From positions 3,798,501 to 3,862,500 of the forward strand of contig CM024191.1 of the NCBI GenBank assembly GCA_013433145.1: DNA of 64,000 nucleotides, in the 5' to 3' direction. Source of the stretch: Ascaris suum (lineage: Eukaryota > Nematoda > Chromadorea > Rhabditida > Ascarididae). The notes beneath the pieces are model-generated. The model was not told the origin of the DNA, did no database searches, and saw nothing but the letters and a program-made list of their open reading frames with translations. How positions within the stretch are numbered: the first letter of the stretch is position 1; every line of letters begins with the position of its first letter. This document shows positions 50,001 to 60,810 of this stretch, piece after piece. The position numbers and the translations under genes were made by a program.

Positions 50001-53000
50001 AAAAGTTCTCGTGCTCGTCGATGCATCTAGCGGTATAACGCAGGAACAAATGATCAAGGTATGTATTATTATAACCTTATTGTAAACAGGTAAAGCATTC
50101 ACGTCTTTCGATTTTCCCAGTTAGTTGCTGCAGGAAAACTTTTCGGGGGAGAATCCATGAATAAAATCTCCATGAGGCCTAAATAAAATTAGAAAAAAAA
50201 TTATTAGAGCTGGCTGACGCGTTGGACTGGAGAGCGACAAGTGGAGAAGGGTTTCTGGATGCCAAGCAGATTCTTTTCCCGCATCCCTTAGTCGATAAGG
50301 GAAGTGATAAGCTGCCGCAGTTTTCTTTCGAAGATTGTAATGGCTTTCCGCAATCATTGATGGAGGACAAAAAAAGGATGCTGGCTTTAGTTTTTTTAAT
50401 TTTAGCACCTCTAGGCTTTGAACAGTATCTTATCTTACTTTTGGAAACTAAATTAATATCCCGTCTCAATAAATCCACCGCAGTCTCTTCTTCCTCGTAA
50501 TGACCTTGAGCATTTTGTACTCCTCAGTTTTATTAGGAGTTCTGTAGTGTGATAAAACAGATTGATGATAAGATAAAAGAACATACAGAATGATCCTATT
50601 GTTCAGGGGAAGGGAAATGTGCCACATCTGGTCAGAGCAAGTGAAAAAGGGCTTATTTTATTTGAGGCAGATTTGCCTGCTCCCGCTCTTTAGGTCAAAT
50701 TCTTTAGGCATCCAGTATTATGAAGTTATAGAAGTAGCAGCGGTTCAAAGAGTGGGGCAGCTATATGAAAAAAGCAAATTATCTCTACTCTCAGTATCGC
50801 CGAATAATCGAAAACTGCACTGCATTAGCGCATCGGTTGTTGGCTAAGCGAGGTACTACTAACCTGTTTCACTCACCATTGATACTGTTCTTTTGAAACT
50901 GTTGTTTTCTTTTACATCAGTTAACTTTTTTTATTGCAGAATATACTGCTATGATGTTCGACTCTAAAATGCGGCACAAATGTTTCATACAAATACAGAG
51001 AAACTTTTGAATAAGAGTGTGTAATTAGGAATACTAACCTATCAGGTTGTGCACAAAAACTTTGAATGGCATAAAAGATGGGCAGCACTCTTCGAAGTTT
51101 TAACCATCGTTGCGTATTTTAAACTGAAATTCAAACAACTTTAAAAGAATTCCTTTATAACGAGTGGTTTTAAGTTTGTTGCCCTATATCTATTGTAGGA
51201 CGATCAATAATATCTCCACTAAGCAGCTACGGAATAATTCCACATGGGCAACCGCTTAGAAAGCGGCAACGGTACTTGGAATTTATGGATTCTATTCTAA
51301 AAAGTTTTGAGGGGTTTTCTACCATGCAAATTTTGCGAAGGTCTGGTTTAGCTACAGAAACTTTGCATCGCAGACCTTGCTAGTGCAGGGTTCTGTCATC
51401 CATGCGTTGTAAGGATCTCGAATCAGTCTGACTTCTTTAAGCTTCCTGCGACTTCTGTCTGCAGCCAGAGTATGAATGACTTCCTAAATGCCTTTCAAAG
51501 GTGCAGTGTATACGTAATCTCTTTCCCAGCGGGACAGGAACCTAGACAAACAGGTCAGCTTAGTTTTTGCGCCTAGAAATCACAGCAGGAGGGATAAAGT
51601 TTCAATCCCTTATCGCAGGATCAGTCGTTATCAAATGAGCAGTACTCTTTCTAAAGAACTATTATTTCAGCAAACTTCCTTCATATCGACTGAGCTTATG
51701 AACTCGTTTTTGTACCCTAGCGAGCATGGTTATAAGACGGAAGTGCTCCTAGTGCCGTACGCATTCGATACAAGCCCGGACAATAGCGAATACATCCTGC
51801 CTGACAACTTGCTTTCGATTGACAAACAGGCGACCAGCACCAAATTGGCTAGGATAACCACCTTCGTTACGCCACTCGATCGCCTACAAATAGGACAGTT
51901 AGTTTTTAAGCTATCCAGAAATGCGAAAATATACCTTATGACTTTCTGCTCCAGTCAAGTTTTCCATCAAAGGAATATTCTCACCGTTTGATTGCTGGTC
52001 AAAGCGTATATCGATCTTACTTTCTCAAGTTGCGCCATATGTTTAGTTAGAAAAGCTTTTAGGTGCAACTTCTTGAGCATTGTTAGAACTACTGCCAATA
52101 GTGATCCGCAATATTATCCATTAAAACCGATTTTTTATCGCAATTTGCAGGTCACTAATTTTTGTCGCCTTACGAAATACGGTTCGTAAGTTACAGTTTT
52201 TCCACTGTCGTTGGGTAGCCTATTTGTGGTGCAGAATTACACAGACTAACTGGCACAACGATAACGTAAGCATAAGTGTCAGTTGATTATCACAAGTGTA
52301 TAAGAGCAAGGCAGGCGTACTGGCGATATTTTACAGAATGCATCAGGTGATCACCAACTTGCAGATCAGCAGTGACTTATGAAAAATTCATGCCTGGGAT
52401 TAGAAGCTTAGAATTCGGGGACTGGAATTAGAAATACGAAACTGTCTCGACGTTGGATTTTTTTTCTTGACATAGCAAAGTTCAAAACGTGTGCAATGTC
52501 ATCGCTAAGAGAAGTTTTCAGTGGCCCTATTTTTAGCGTTTTCTACTGATCCACCTTTGAACTTTCTTCAAATTTTTTTAATATTCGCGTGCACTTACCA
52601 AATATTTCAGTTGTTTCATTGTGCGATGTGTTATTGTAAGTCGCTGTTTGTTTGGTTGTAAAGAATGATCTATCCTTGAATTTACCACCGTGTGGTCAAT
52701 CTTCGGCTCTCTGATGGAAGAAGTATGGTCCAACCTCCTCCTCTCTTGTCATCAAGACAGAATCTCCTTTAATTACCCGTTTATATATTCTGGGTGACCA
52801 AGGCATATTTTTCATTTGGCAGTAGGATAAACGTACAGTAAATCCAAACTGATATTGCAGAAGACAGAGTGCGGTTACCTGACAAAATTTTTGCTTTTCG
52901 GGTCAAGTGGGATGCGAAAGATTGCTGCTTCAGCATTCTTGTTTTTTTTGATTCCTCGTTTAGGCAAGCTTTGCTTCCGACTTGTAATACTGCGTCAGCA

Positions 53001-56000
53001 GTGGCCACCGAAGTGGTTTGAGAAATGCTTTGGTTTTCGAGAATAACTTTCGAGTTTCTCTGTACTGCAGCTGTTAAAAAGAGACATTCGGATATTGATA
53101 ATTGCTAGCTGAAGTACTGCAGAAACTGACATATTCGAGAGCTTTGTTTCAAAATGTTTCTTTGGAGAGTCTATATTCATCCGTCCTCTCACTTACTTGA
53201 TTAATTATAAAAGCGGCTTGGGTAGTACCCTTTCGTGCTCATGTATGGCTCACTTTTCTCTGTCATGTAGCTTCAATTCATAAACCAGAAAAGAATTTCG
53301 ATTTGCAAGCAAAAGAAGCTGTGGCGAATAAATATGGTGGCTATAATCTGCGCCGTCATAGTTACTGCGTTAAAATTCCCGTGTGAAAATGTTGTGCTAC
53401 CAGTCCGGTGTAGTTCAAAACAAATGTTTTGTTTCGAGGATTTCCGCAGTTGATCAGTTTGGTAAGAGACGAATGTTTCTGAGCGTTTTGCCATCGTTTT
53501 TATTTATTTGTTTATTTATTTATTTGTTTTTGAAATATATGATTCATTTTTGGACGTTCAATTAATTGGGTGGGCTGCTGAATCGAAAGTGGGAAATTTC
53601 TTTGCAAACGAACTTGTTTCTTTCAAATATCTTTGGTTAATATCTTCCGATGTTGCGCCACCACCTGAAATTAGTAAGCAAAGATGTGTGCAATGAACTT
53701 TGCAATAAAAATACGTTTATGAAAGTAGCTTGAAAGTAGATGGCGCATCTGTCGAATGGCGTTTTGTCGGGTAGAATTTCATGGCACCATGCAATGCAAG
53801 GCAATTCATTGAAGGGGCGTTAAAGTGCCGCAATATATTTACTTAGATTTTCGAGATTGATTTCAGTTTGCGAACATGATTGCATCAATTAAAGATTAAC
53901 GCACCCAACAATGTGACTGACTAACATCAGCTATTGTGAAGATTTAACAAGGCAACGAGCGGTTACGAAAGATGCCGATTTTCTTACTCGTAGTACGTCG
54001 ACCAGCGCGCAGTAAGTAATCTTACAGGGCATTCGCCGAAGTAGAGCGATACGATACAAAATTAACCCCAACGCATATTGTCGTTTTGGCGAGTGGGCAA
54101 GGCGATGACTACGAGACTGCAGTAACGATCGCGAAACGCTTCGCGAACGCAAATATCAAGGTCATCTCCGTGGCCACCGTTGGAGGTGCTAGCGATCTCA
54201 GTGGTATAACCAGTGATGGGGTTTGCGCTCTCGATGGTCGCGATATACTCGAAGGCAAGGTGAGTTGGCCAACTTCGCCATCTGAAGTACTTTTCGTTAT
54301 GCTAAAGCTTACTTTGAACGGAAGTTATCGCAAGGTGCCATATGCCATCCTGTATTCCATAATTTAAACTGATAAGCCTGAGTTCCGACTTCCTCAGATA
54401 TTGATGACCGGTGTTCCATATTTAGATTCTCTGTATTTCTCCAAACACAAGTTATTTCCTTCTAAATGTAGTTTGCTTTTATTTTTCGAAGCAGCTGCAT
54501 AAACATGAATTTCTTCCATATGTGTAAAATCAGCTAACTTCCTTGCCATCAAAAGCCCTTTTTTGACGTTGAACTGCAAAATCAACGAGTGGTTTTCGCA
54601 GTTAAATAAAGAGACTCTAATGTGAATGTTACTTTATGCATTTCTCGAGTGAAGGCTTATAAAATTGGAGGGAACGACAAGTCGAAATACTGGCCTGGCA
54701 ATATCAAATATCCTTGATATTTTCGTCCATGATGTATGCTATCATTGTTTGGACGTTTTGCAATTGCCTAAGAAGTATGGCGTCGCTAATTGCATTCTAC
54801 TTATGGTCCTATCAAAGTTCCATTTTCTTGAAGTGACTGCTTGGAGCTAAAAGTTTCTATGAGAAAATCTTTGCGAGTAGCATCAAATCCAGACATCGTG
54901 CACAGCGAAGATACTGAAACAAAGCGGAAGGTGGTGTCGGAATTTGAGGGGATACTCTCAAGCTTCTTGTGATCGTATTTCATCTTTAATGAAAAAAACT
55001 AAGTAGAAACAGAAAGTGCAAGGAGAGGGACTTGAGTCCAGGTCGAGATTCAGATGTGTTTCGCCTTATATTTTTCGCTTTTCTTGCTATTGTGTTTTTT
55101 AATGGTTCTGGTCGTACTATTATTTTCTCAGGATCTTGTATCGATGGCAAACAACATTGCAAAATGCATCTACCCGCAGTCGGCTCTTCCAACAAATCAG
55201 AAGCCGAAGGTTATCGCTCAAAAAGTTGTGTCGCAAAAGCCCAAGGACAAGCTTGTATACGTACCGCCAGCAAGCGGTGTGAAGGAAGTAAAGGTACCTG
55301 TAATAGAAGCTGAACAGCCAACATCGATCGATGTCGTCGTATTGGTCGATACATCCGAAAATGCGGTTAACGACAAAAGCATCAGTAGCGTACGTCATTT
55401 GCTTCGTTGCATTTCGAAGGCTTGTATAACAAGCGTGAAGAAACAGCGAAAAAGTGGTCTTCACCAGCGCAGCGCGCTTGTTGATGATATAATTTCTGCG
55501 CCAACGGAGATGAGTTGCTATAAGGCAGCTTAGTGTTGTGGTAGTTGTCTGCAAATAGAATGTGCCTGACTAAACTTATTTAATATGATTATTTATTTTT
55601 GGTGTTCTCTTTTATTTTCAGCAGACGACATTTATTCAGTCGCATCTTCTGAAGCAGCTTCAATCCACATTCCCCGATGAACAGCCTAGGATTGTTGTTA
55701 TTCCATATGCTTTCTTCCTGGGCGCTGTAGCTGAAGAGTTTGCTGTGATCGACACACAGAACAGCAGTTTTCTGGATGCACAATTACGACGGGCAAGAGT
55801 CGCTCCGATAACTTCATTCATGACACCGCTAGACACATATCAACTAGCTCCGTTCGTTTTTGCTTTTCCCACCTTTTCGATCTCAGCTTTTCTGAGCTTT
55901 TCCGAAGCATTCTTATGTCACCTGTAAAAGTACACATTGCAGCATGTCCCCACATACTTAATCATTCTTTAATCTTTCGTTTGTTTTTATTCTTCTGCGC

Positions 56001-57666
56001 ATATTTATTAACTTGAACGCCACTAAGAACGTCTTTTTGAATGAATTTAGGAGGATCCAAAAAGGTTCTTTATTTCTTCATTTTGTGATTGCCATTCAGT
56101 CGCAATCACACAATTAGAGAGCTACGATACCAACTGTGCAACTGTGATCACTTATAGAAACGGAGTAGAATACATATTAAACATCTTTTCGTTTCGGCCA
56201 TCTTTCCAGTACAAAAACATCTTTCCATTTTGCAAAAGTGGTCCATTAAAAATGGAGTGCTTTTCTGATATTCTTTGAATCCGGATTGATTTGAATATAT
56301 GCGCGATTTTTTCATGGATGTTCTCTGCCTCGTTAGGATGGCCAGAATGGAACCCTTAATGTGTATATGTATGTATATATCCATTTATTTATATTCAATA
56401 TTTCAGAACTCTGCAGCTCCTGGCTGAATCGTATTTCGTGAAAAGCACGAGAACGAAAGTACTACTCCTGGCCGACGACGAAAACCCAGCAGAACAAGTG
56501 GAAAGTGCAAGAGAGTATGCGAGAAACCTTACGAACAGCAACAAGGCTGTCGTTGTCGTTTCGTTAACTGCGAAACAGAACGAGTATGTGCAAGTCTTCG
56601 GTGCAAGCAATGTGTTCGACGGATCCGCGATTAAGTCAGGCCCAGTGACCGTATGTCTTCTTTTATATAAGATACCGTTGTTGGGTTTGTGATGTGTATA
56701 TCACCTGCCATATGTACCTGATAGGCATGGGTGGTAAAGCACGTACCTATGAGAGTTTTTTCCGCCCTGTACTTGGTACTTAAGAATTTGTAGTTCTAGT
56801 TGTGCCCAAATGTGTTTTAATATCCAACGAAAATTCTTCCCAGAGTTATGGGCTTTTACACGTTAGGCGCATTTGGCGTTTCCGTTGCTACGTTGAACAT
56901 TCATCATGTCGGTGATACTGTGCAGTACAAGAATCCAAATGGATAGAGAAACAAGAAAATTTATCACTAAACCTTGCTATAAGGTGAAAGGATACTTTCA
57001 GCGCTATGGTAGGCGCGTTTGTGTTTCCATTCATTTATATGGTGAATTTTTCTTATTTGCTAAGGTACTGGCTCTTCAAAATGACTTCATCATCGTTCTT
57101 CTGGAACCAAAGATTTCTGCTATTTTACACACTCGTTTTACCGAAACATCAATCCAAATAGCAGTTCCAGTCTTCTTGTAAGCCAGCACCGATGATTGCG
57201 GTCTTTTGTGGACAACAAATGGATACTTGCGAGCAAGCACGATTTTGACACCTGAACCGATGAATTTCCACTTTCATAGCTTCAGAAGATGAGAGCATTT
57301 TGCAATATCACAATTGTTTGGAACATTTGACTGACAATATGAGGTGCTACACTCTGATCCCATCTCACTGCAGTAGTTTTCACGTGCTATGCTACAAATA
57401 TTGGTCATTTTCAGCCAGTTCAAATAATACACACCATCTTTGCTAGCAGTTGTGACTTCATGAAGATATGTATTCGGGATATTTTCTTCGCGAATATCAT
57501 TTCCGCTGTTCATTTTTAGGCGCTGGATGGCTTGGCGCAGAACGTGGCGAACGCTTTCAAAAATTACGACAAGCCGTCGCGCACTGCTACGACATTACTC
57601 CATATTCCCGCACGTACGCGATTATCTGGTCGGTTATTCAATGTTCATTCATTCATCCACTTGTGA
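43941..57666 (+). CDS. Predicted type II membrane protein with three tandem von Willebrand factor A-like domains
   Basis: Exons as read: 43941-44040, 46281-46390, 47109-47209, 47616-47717, 48727-48967, 49813-50058, 51671-51897, 54028-54259, 55132-55389, 55622-55851, 56407-56650, 57520-57666; all junctions are phase-compatible, giving about 745 residues. Residues 1-7 are a short polar tail and about 8-32 a hydrophobic signal anchor (VGILGALIVALLIVCVGLL), so the rest should be outside the cell. Three repeats each start with a beta-strand and Asp-Xaa-Ser motif (LVVLVDASTG, VLVLVDASSG, VVVLVDTSEN; Asp 58, 288 and 526). A later strand in each is VFASSQGENY, VLASGQGDDY or LLADDENPAE. The full MIDAS triad Asp-Xaa-Ser-Xaa-Ser is never met: the last Ser is Gly, Gly and Asn. 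vWA domains usually mediate protein adhesion; the ligand is unknown. The exact 3' end is uncertain: exon 12 may instead splice at 57613. Confidence 0.85.
44041..46280. other. vWA gene intron 1
   Basis: A 2.2-kb AT-rich intron between the signal-anchor exon and the stalk exon. No coding or repeat content is recognised. Confidence 0.7.
46281..49860 (+). CDS. vWA-like unit 1 (exons 2-5 and start of exon 6)
   Basis: Exon 2 (46281-46390) carries a Gln/Pro stalk and the first strand, NLVVLVDASTGV. Exon 3 (47109-47209) has helix 1 and the next strand (SGYTVRLAATAFASQL). Exon 4 (47616-47717) has the segment ANAVKALADAIRNG. Exon 5 (48727-48967) has the strand TLIVFASSQGENYANAVTEA and a downstream strand HIVAISLNSNG. 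The last helix, NLANRVGDIVAA, is at the start of exon 6. This unit has one intron more (47718-48726) than units 2 and 3, within the stretch that corresponds to exons 7 and 10. Donor phases are 0, 2, 2 and 0. An open frame continues past the donor at 47717 for about 320 bp, but splicing there keeps both phase and domain continuity. Confidence 0.82.
49813..50058 (+). CDS. vWA gene exon 6: end of unit 1, Thr-rich linker, start of unit 2
   Basis: The 82-residue exon first finishes unit 1, then has a 42-residue linker (about residues 239-280) built almost only of Thr with Ser, Pro and Gln, including two runs of seven Thr. It ends with VLVLVDASSGITQEQMIK, the opening of unit 2. Such Thr/Pro/Ser stretches are normally densely O-glycosylated and act as stiff spacers. 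The DNA is an imperfect ACA/ACT repeat, so length variation between alleles is likely. The acceptor is TTTTGAG at 49806-49812, weaker than the usual TTTCAG; phase 0 and the matching start of exon 9 support it. Confidence 0.8.
50179..50478 (-). other. Antisense coding-like frame in vWA intron 6
   Basis: A 99-codon minus frame includes SLSLPLSTKGCGKRICLASR and PLVALQSNASASSNNFF. The plus strand is open over nearly the same span. It is compatible with a repeat fragment; no family is recognised. Confidence 0.15.
51671..54259 (+). CDS. vWA-like unit 2 core (exons 7 and 8)
   Basis: Exon 7 (51671-51897) encodes helix 1 and the following strand (KTEVLLVPYAFDTSP), then RITTFVTPLDRLQIGQ. Exon 8 (54028-54259) gives THIVVLASGQGDDYETAV and NIKVISVATVGG. 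Compared with unit 1, the Ala-Ser-Ser-Gln-Gly strand is kept as Ala-Ser-Gly-Gln-Gly, and the Thr-Pro-Leu-Asp motif is shared with unit 3. Two cysteines flank the last helix (ITSDGVCALDG in exon 8 and ANNIAKCIYPQ in exon 9) and could pair. The intron between exons is phase 2, as in unit 3. Confidence 0.83.
53496..53530. repeat. (TTTA/TTTG)n microsatellite
   Basis: A TTTA repeat with occasional TTTG units in the intron between vWA exons 7 and 8. Confidence 0.85.
55132..57666 (+). CDS. vWA-like unit 3 (exons 9-12) and C terminus
   Basis: Exon 9 (55132-55389) closes unit 2 (DLVSMANNIAKCIYPQ), provides a Lys/Pro/Val linker of roughly 55 residues without Thr runs, and opens unit 3 with SIDVVVLVDTSENAVND. 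Exon 10 (55622-55851) has IVVIPYAFFLG and SFMTPLDTYQLAP. Exon 11 (56407-56650) has TKVLLLADDENPAEQVES, in which the Ser-Gln-Gly element is lost, and KAVVVVSLTAK. Exon 12 (57520 on) gives the final helix ALDGLAQNVANAFKNY and then a tail reaching a TGA at 57664-57666. No fourth unit is seen downstream. A GT at 57614 could end exon 12 earlier and lead to an exon I do not recognise. Confidence 0.8.
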
Positions 57667-59986
57667 ATTTTTCAAAAACTGTCTTCTTTCGTCAAATTTC
57701 TAGTTGTTTCTTGTTGCAGTTTTCTTTCGTCCATATCACAGATAAGTATTCCCCTCTCCGGTGTCCGAAAAGTTTTATGCGTCACTATTTTTGGCTAACT
57801 TTTTTCATTCACTAAATTTTAATGCTTCTCTAAAAGAAATTTTTCGCCAGAATTTCCCGAGGAGACTTCCGAACTCACTTGCCAGATTGCCAGAAGTCAC
57901 TTTTGAAATGGAGAAACTGAAAAGTGACCAATAATGCTGATAGGAATAGGTCTTCATAATTGTGTTTTTATTTTGGCTGTTAGCAAATTAGAGCCTCATT
58001 GACTCGTTGCTAATCGAATTCTGAAAAAAAAAAGCCCTCAGCGATCTTCAAATTTTGCGAACCTAATTGATTTTCCTCCGGAAGTTTTCCCACAGTCTCT
58101 GATATTTTTATACAGCCACCAATATTTTCAGTTATTTCTGGTGCTTTTTAATGCTTTGTCACTCATCACTTCTTGGAAGTTACGAAACTTGAGCCTAAAC
58201 CACTTGTCTAATTTTATAAAGGAGGAATGCCGACGTGTGATATAAATGTGCTGTTATTGCTACCATCGACTTATCGTATCGTGTAGTTGTCGCATATAAC
58301 ACGGGCATAGAACTAATATTCTAATGCGCAAAGTTGGCCTGATCAAGCTCAACAGAATATTACGCATCCGGTACCAGAGATTGTGTGCACTAGCCATTAA
58401 GAGCATCTTTATCGCTGAATTCAAGTAGAACATATAGACGATTATGTGCGCACGCATCCATTTATGACTGCTATGTTGCGTCATTGGAAACCTACTTTTG
58501 TAGAACATTACTCTGTGTATATGTTAAGGTACTTTTCATTAAATTTGCTCCTCTAATTTCGTGTATCCTTAAGTTAAGCGCCACCTCTCCTCTCATACAA
58601 AATTCATACTTTTGCAGTGTTTGCAGTTGTTATCCCTTAGACACATTTGTGACCGATAGTCTAACATCACACTATGTGTTCATCATCTCATTTCAAAAAT
58701 TTTGCTATTATTTCATCACCTTATTAAAATTATTACGAAGAAACCTACTTAGAGTGAAGAAATATATTAAAGAAATACAGAGAAAAAGTAGAGAAAGAGG
58801 GCATTTGTTGATTTCTTAAATTCATGAAAGCAGCAAAACTTTGCATATGGAAAAGCAAAAGCCCAAAGCGTCCCTTATTTTGCTACCTGAAAGATATCTA
58901 TGTGAACCCGGAGGTTATTTCTAAAAAACTGAACGGGGCACTTAGTTATGCCGACTTTATCACAATTGCTCTCGTCAGAAATTATTCACTCTAATGTTGT
59001 CATATTCTTTTAGGAGCGTAGAGAAATAACATCGATACGAGAGGACAACGAAATCGGCCTTAATATGGGAGAAAAGTCATATTTGTATCCTCTGCTTTCG
59101 TGTATTCATTACAAATTCTTGCCTTTAAATTGATGCCTTTTGTATGAGGTCGCTTAACCGATGTTCAACATTACATAAAGAGTTCCCATACCACATAAAA
59201 CATCCTCCACTATTGCATTTTCTGCAGTATGAATGTACATCCGTCTTAGTCACTTTCAACGCGAATAAATTCGTCGGAACGTTTCTATAATCTGAACGCA
59301 CCGCACCTTGTACTGTATGAGTGAGCGTATTGTTGCTTCAGTGATCCTTTTCATTGTGTAACGAGGTAAGGGAAGAGGGGAGAGGGGAGGCACTCATCCA
59401 TCAGAATTTCCATTATCACTACTTCGGGTTTGCCTAATGAAATCGTTGAGAAAGACGTACGCTGAACGAACGTTTATGTGAAACGGAGCTTCACAGGTGA
59501 ACGTAGGACAGGAAAGGGGAACGTTATGGTCTCAGCCTTAATAACGTCGCCAAATGCATTCATTGAGTGAAAGCGAAATAGTTGCCTATCGATTCCGTCG
59601 GTATGGAAGGCGAAAAATGGGGAGTGGGAAAGCCACGATTTTTCTTCTTGTTATTTTGAGTTCATAGTTGGCTTTCTTCTCGCTAAGAATGATTTTTCAT
59701 ATAGTCAGCAGTCAGGCAAAAGAGAAAGGTGAAGTCTCATAAATATTCCCAGCAGAAAGGACTCTTAAAGAAAGACCAAGTGTCGTTCTTTACAAATAAG
59801 CATGAGCGTACAGCTCCCTGTTATGCTGAAAAAATTGTGGATGGCTATTCTTTAGAGGACATTGCTGATCTCAGAAATCTAATCAGATTTCTCTAGAAAA
59901 TTCGGAAAGTTTTCCTGGTCAATTGATATTTCAGTTGGCAGTTGCATGTTCTTCAGAAAATTATCGTATACACCCTTTCAAATATA

Positions 59987-59997
59987 CCCCCCCCCCC
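59987..59997. repeat. Poly-C tract
   Basis: Eleven consecutive C in the interval between the vWA and lectin genes; unusual in this AT-rich setting. Confidence 0.9.
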
Positions 59998-60586
59998 GTC
60001 CATTCTCTCAAAAAGCGCCTCTCGAAACGTTTTTTTCATGGAGAAATTTCTACGTATAGTTTTCTTTTGCGATGATCATAATATGCGTCAGTGGTTATCT
60101 AAAGGAAGTATATTCGATCTGAACGAAGAATGCAACGGTGAGATTTATGTTGCATAGAACTTCCGTCCGACGCGCCTTCATTGTCCACTCAAAGCTGACG
60201 CCAAGAATGGAGCAGAATCTGCTGATATATGGTTCCTTTAGTGGAAGAAAGTTCGGATCTCGCTGTGGCTGACACAGCAAGCCTTCAGTAATGAAAGTCG
60301 GTTGATAAAAGCGCTACTCAAATTTTGTTGACGTGTTACATCCGAATCTAGTGAAAAAGGGTACAAAGCACCACAGGAATCCTCATGAAAACTTTGATAT
60401 AAAACTAGAACAGTGTGTCTAAAGTCCACACGAGTGAATGGAGTGAGTCACCATAAAGAGATAATTGAGATAATCCTTAGGAATTTTCATGAATTTGTAA
60501 TTTCGCAGAATTTCGCATTCCCATAGAATCGTTCATAATGTGTGTGAGCAATATTGTAAATGTGGCTTTGTATTACAGAGGTTTCT

Positions 60587-60592
60587 TTTATT
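60587..60592 (-). terminator. Polyadenylation signal AATAAA of the C-type lectin gene
   Basis: An AATAAA on the minus strand lies six bases after the TAA stop. Nematode 3' UTRs can be very short, so it is plausible, but one hexamer match is expected by chance in AT-rich DNA. Confidence 0.4.
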
Positions 60593-60598
60593 CATCGA

Positions 60599-60810
60599 TT
60601 ATCGCACGTTGACCTGTTGACAAATAAACGGCTTCAGTTGGTCGCAGTCCTTGATGAGCCACTTTCCTTGGTGATTCATTGATGCACATCCTTCCACCGG
60701 CTGATCACGAGCAAAATTCGAATACGACGAACTCGAGCCCATTATAGCCCTCGTTTTGAGGCCAACCCACAAATCTTGATGATCATCAGTTATCGTTTTA
60801 TTCAACATAT
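60599..60810 (-). CDS. C-type lectin exon c (terminal)
   Basis: The terminal exon carries the Trp-Val-Gly-Leu motif, the long loop region with the altered Gln-Pro-Val site, and the last three cysteines. The acceptor is TTTTGCAG (minus strand, about 60818-60811). The stop is TAA at 60601-60599, just before a possible polyadenylation signal. Confidence 0.87.

Larger units (their letters stand above)
50059..54027. other. vWA introns 6 and 7
   Basis: Intron 6 (50059-51670) carries the antisense frame at 50179-50478. Intron 7 (51898-54027) carries the TTTA microsatellite. Nothing else is recognised. Confidence 0.6.
57667..60598. other. Interval between convergent vWA and lectin genes
   Basis: About 2.9 kb of AT-rich DNA with an A10 run (58025-58034), a GA-rich stretch (59366-59391) and the poly-C tract. 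It should contain the vWA 3' UTR; no AATAAA was seen close to the vWA stop. Confidence 0.55.

Noticed and set aside
49857..50102. Minus-strand frame rich in Val
   Set aside because: It is the antisense of the Thr-coding ACA repeat of vWA exon 6.
55054..55131. Hydrophobic N-terminal extension before vWA exon 9
   Set aside because: It is intron read in frame upstream of the TTTTCTCAG acceptor; the previous exon joins at 55132 in phase 0.
58484..58819. 111-codon frame after the vWA gene
   Set aside because: Hydrophobic and AT-driven composition with no vWA similarity; not accepted as a further exon.
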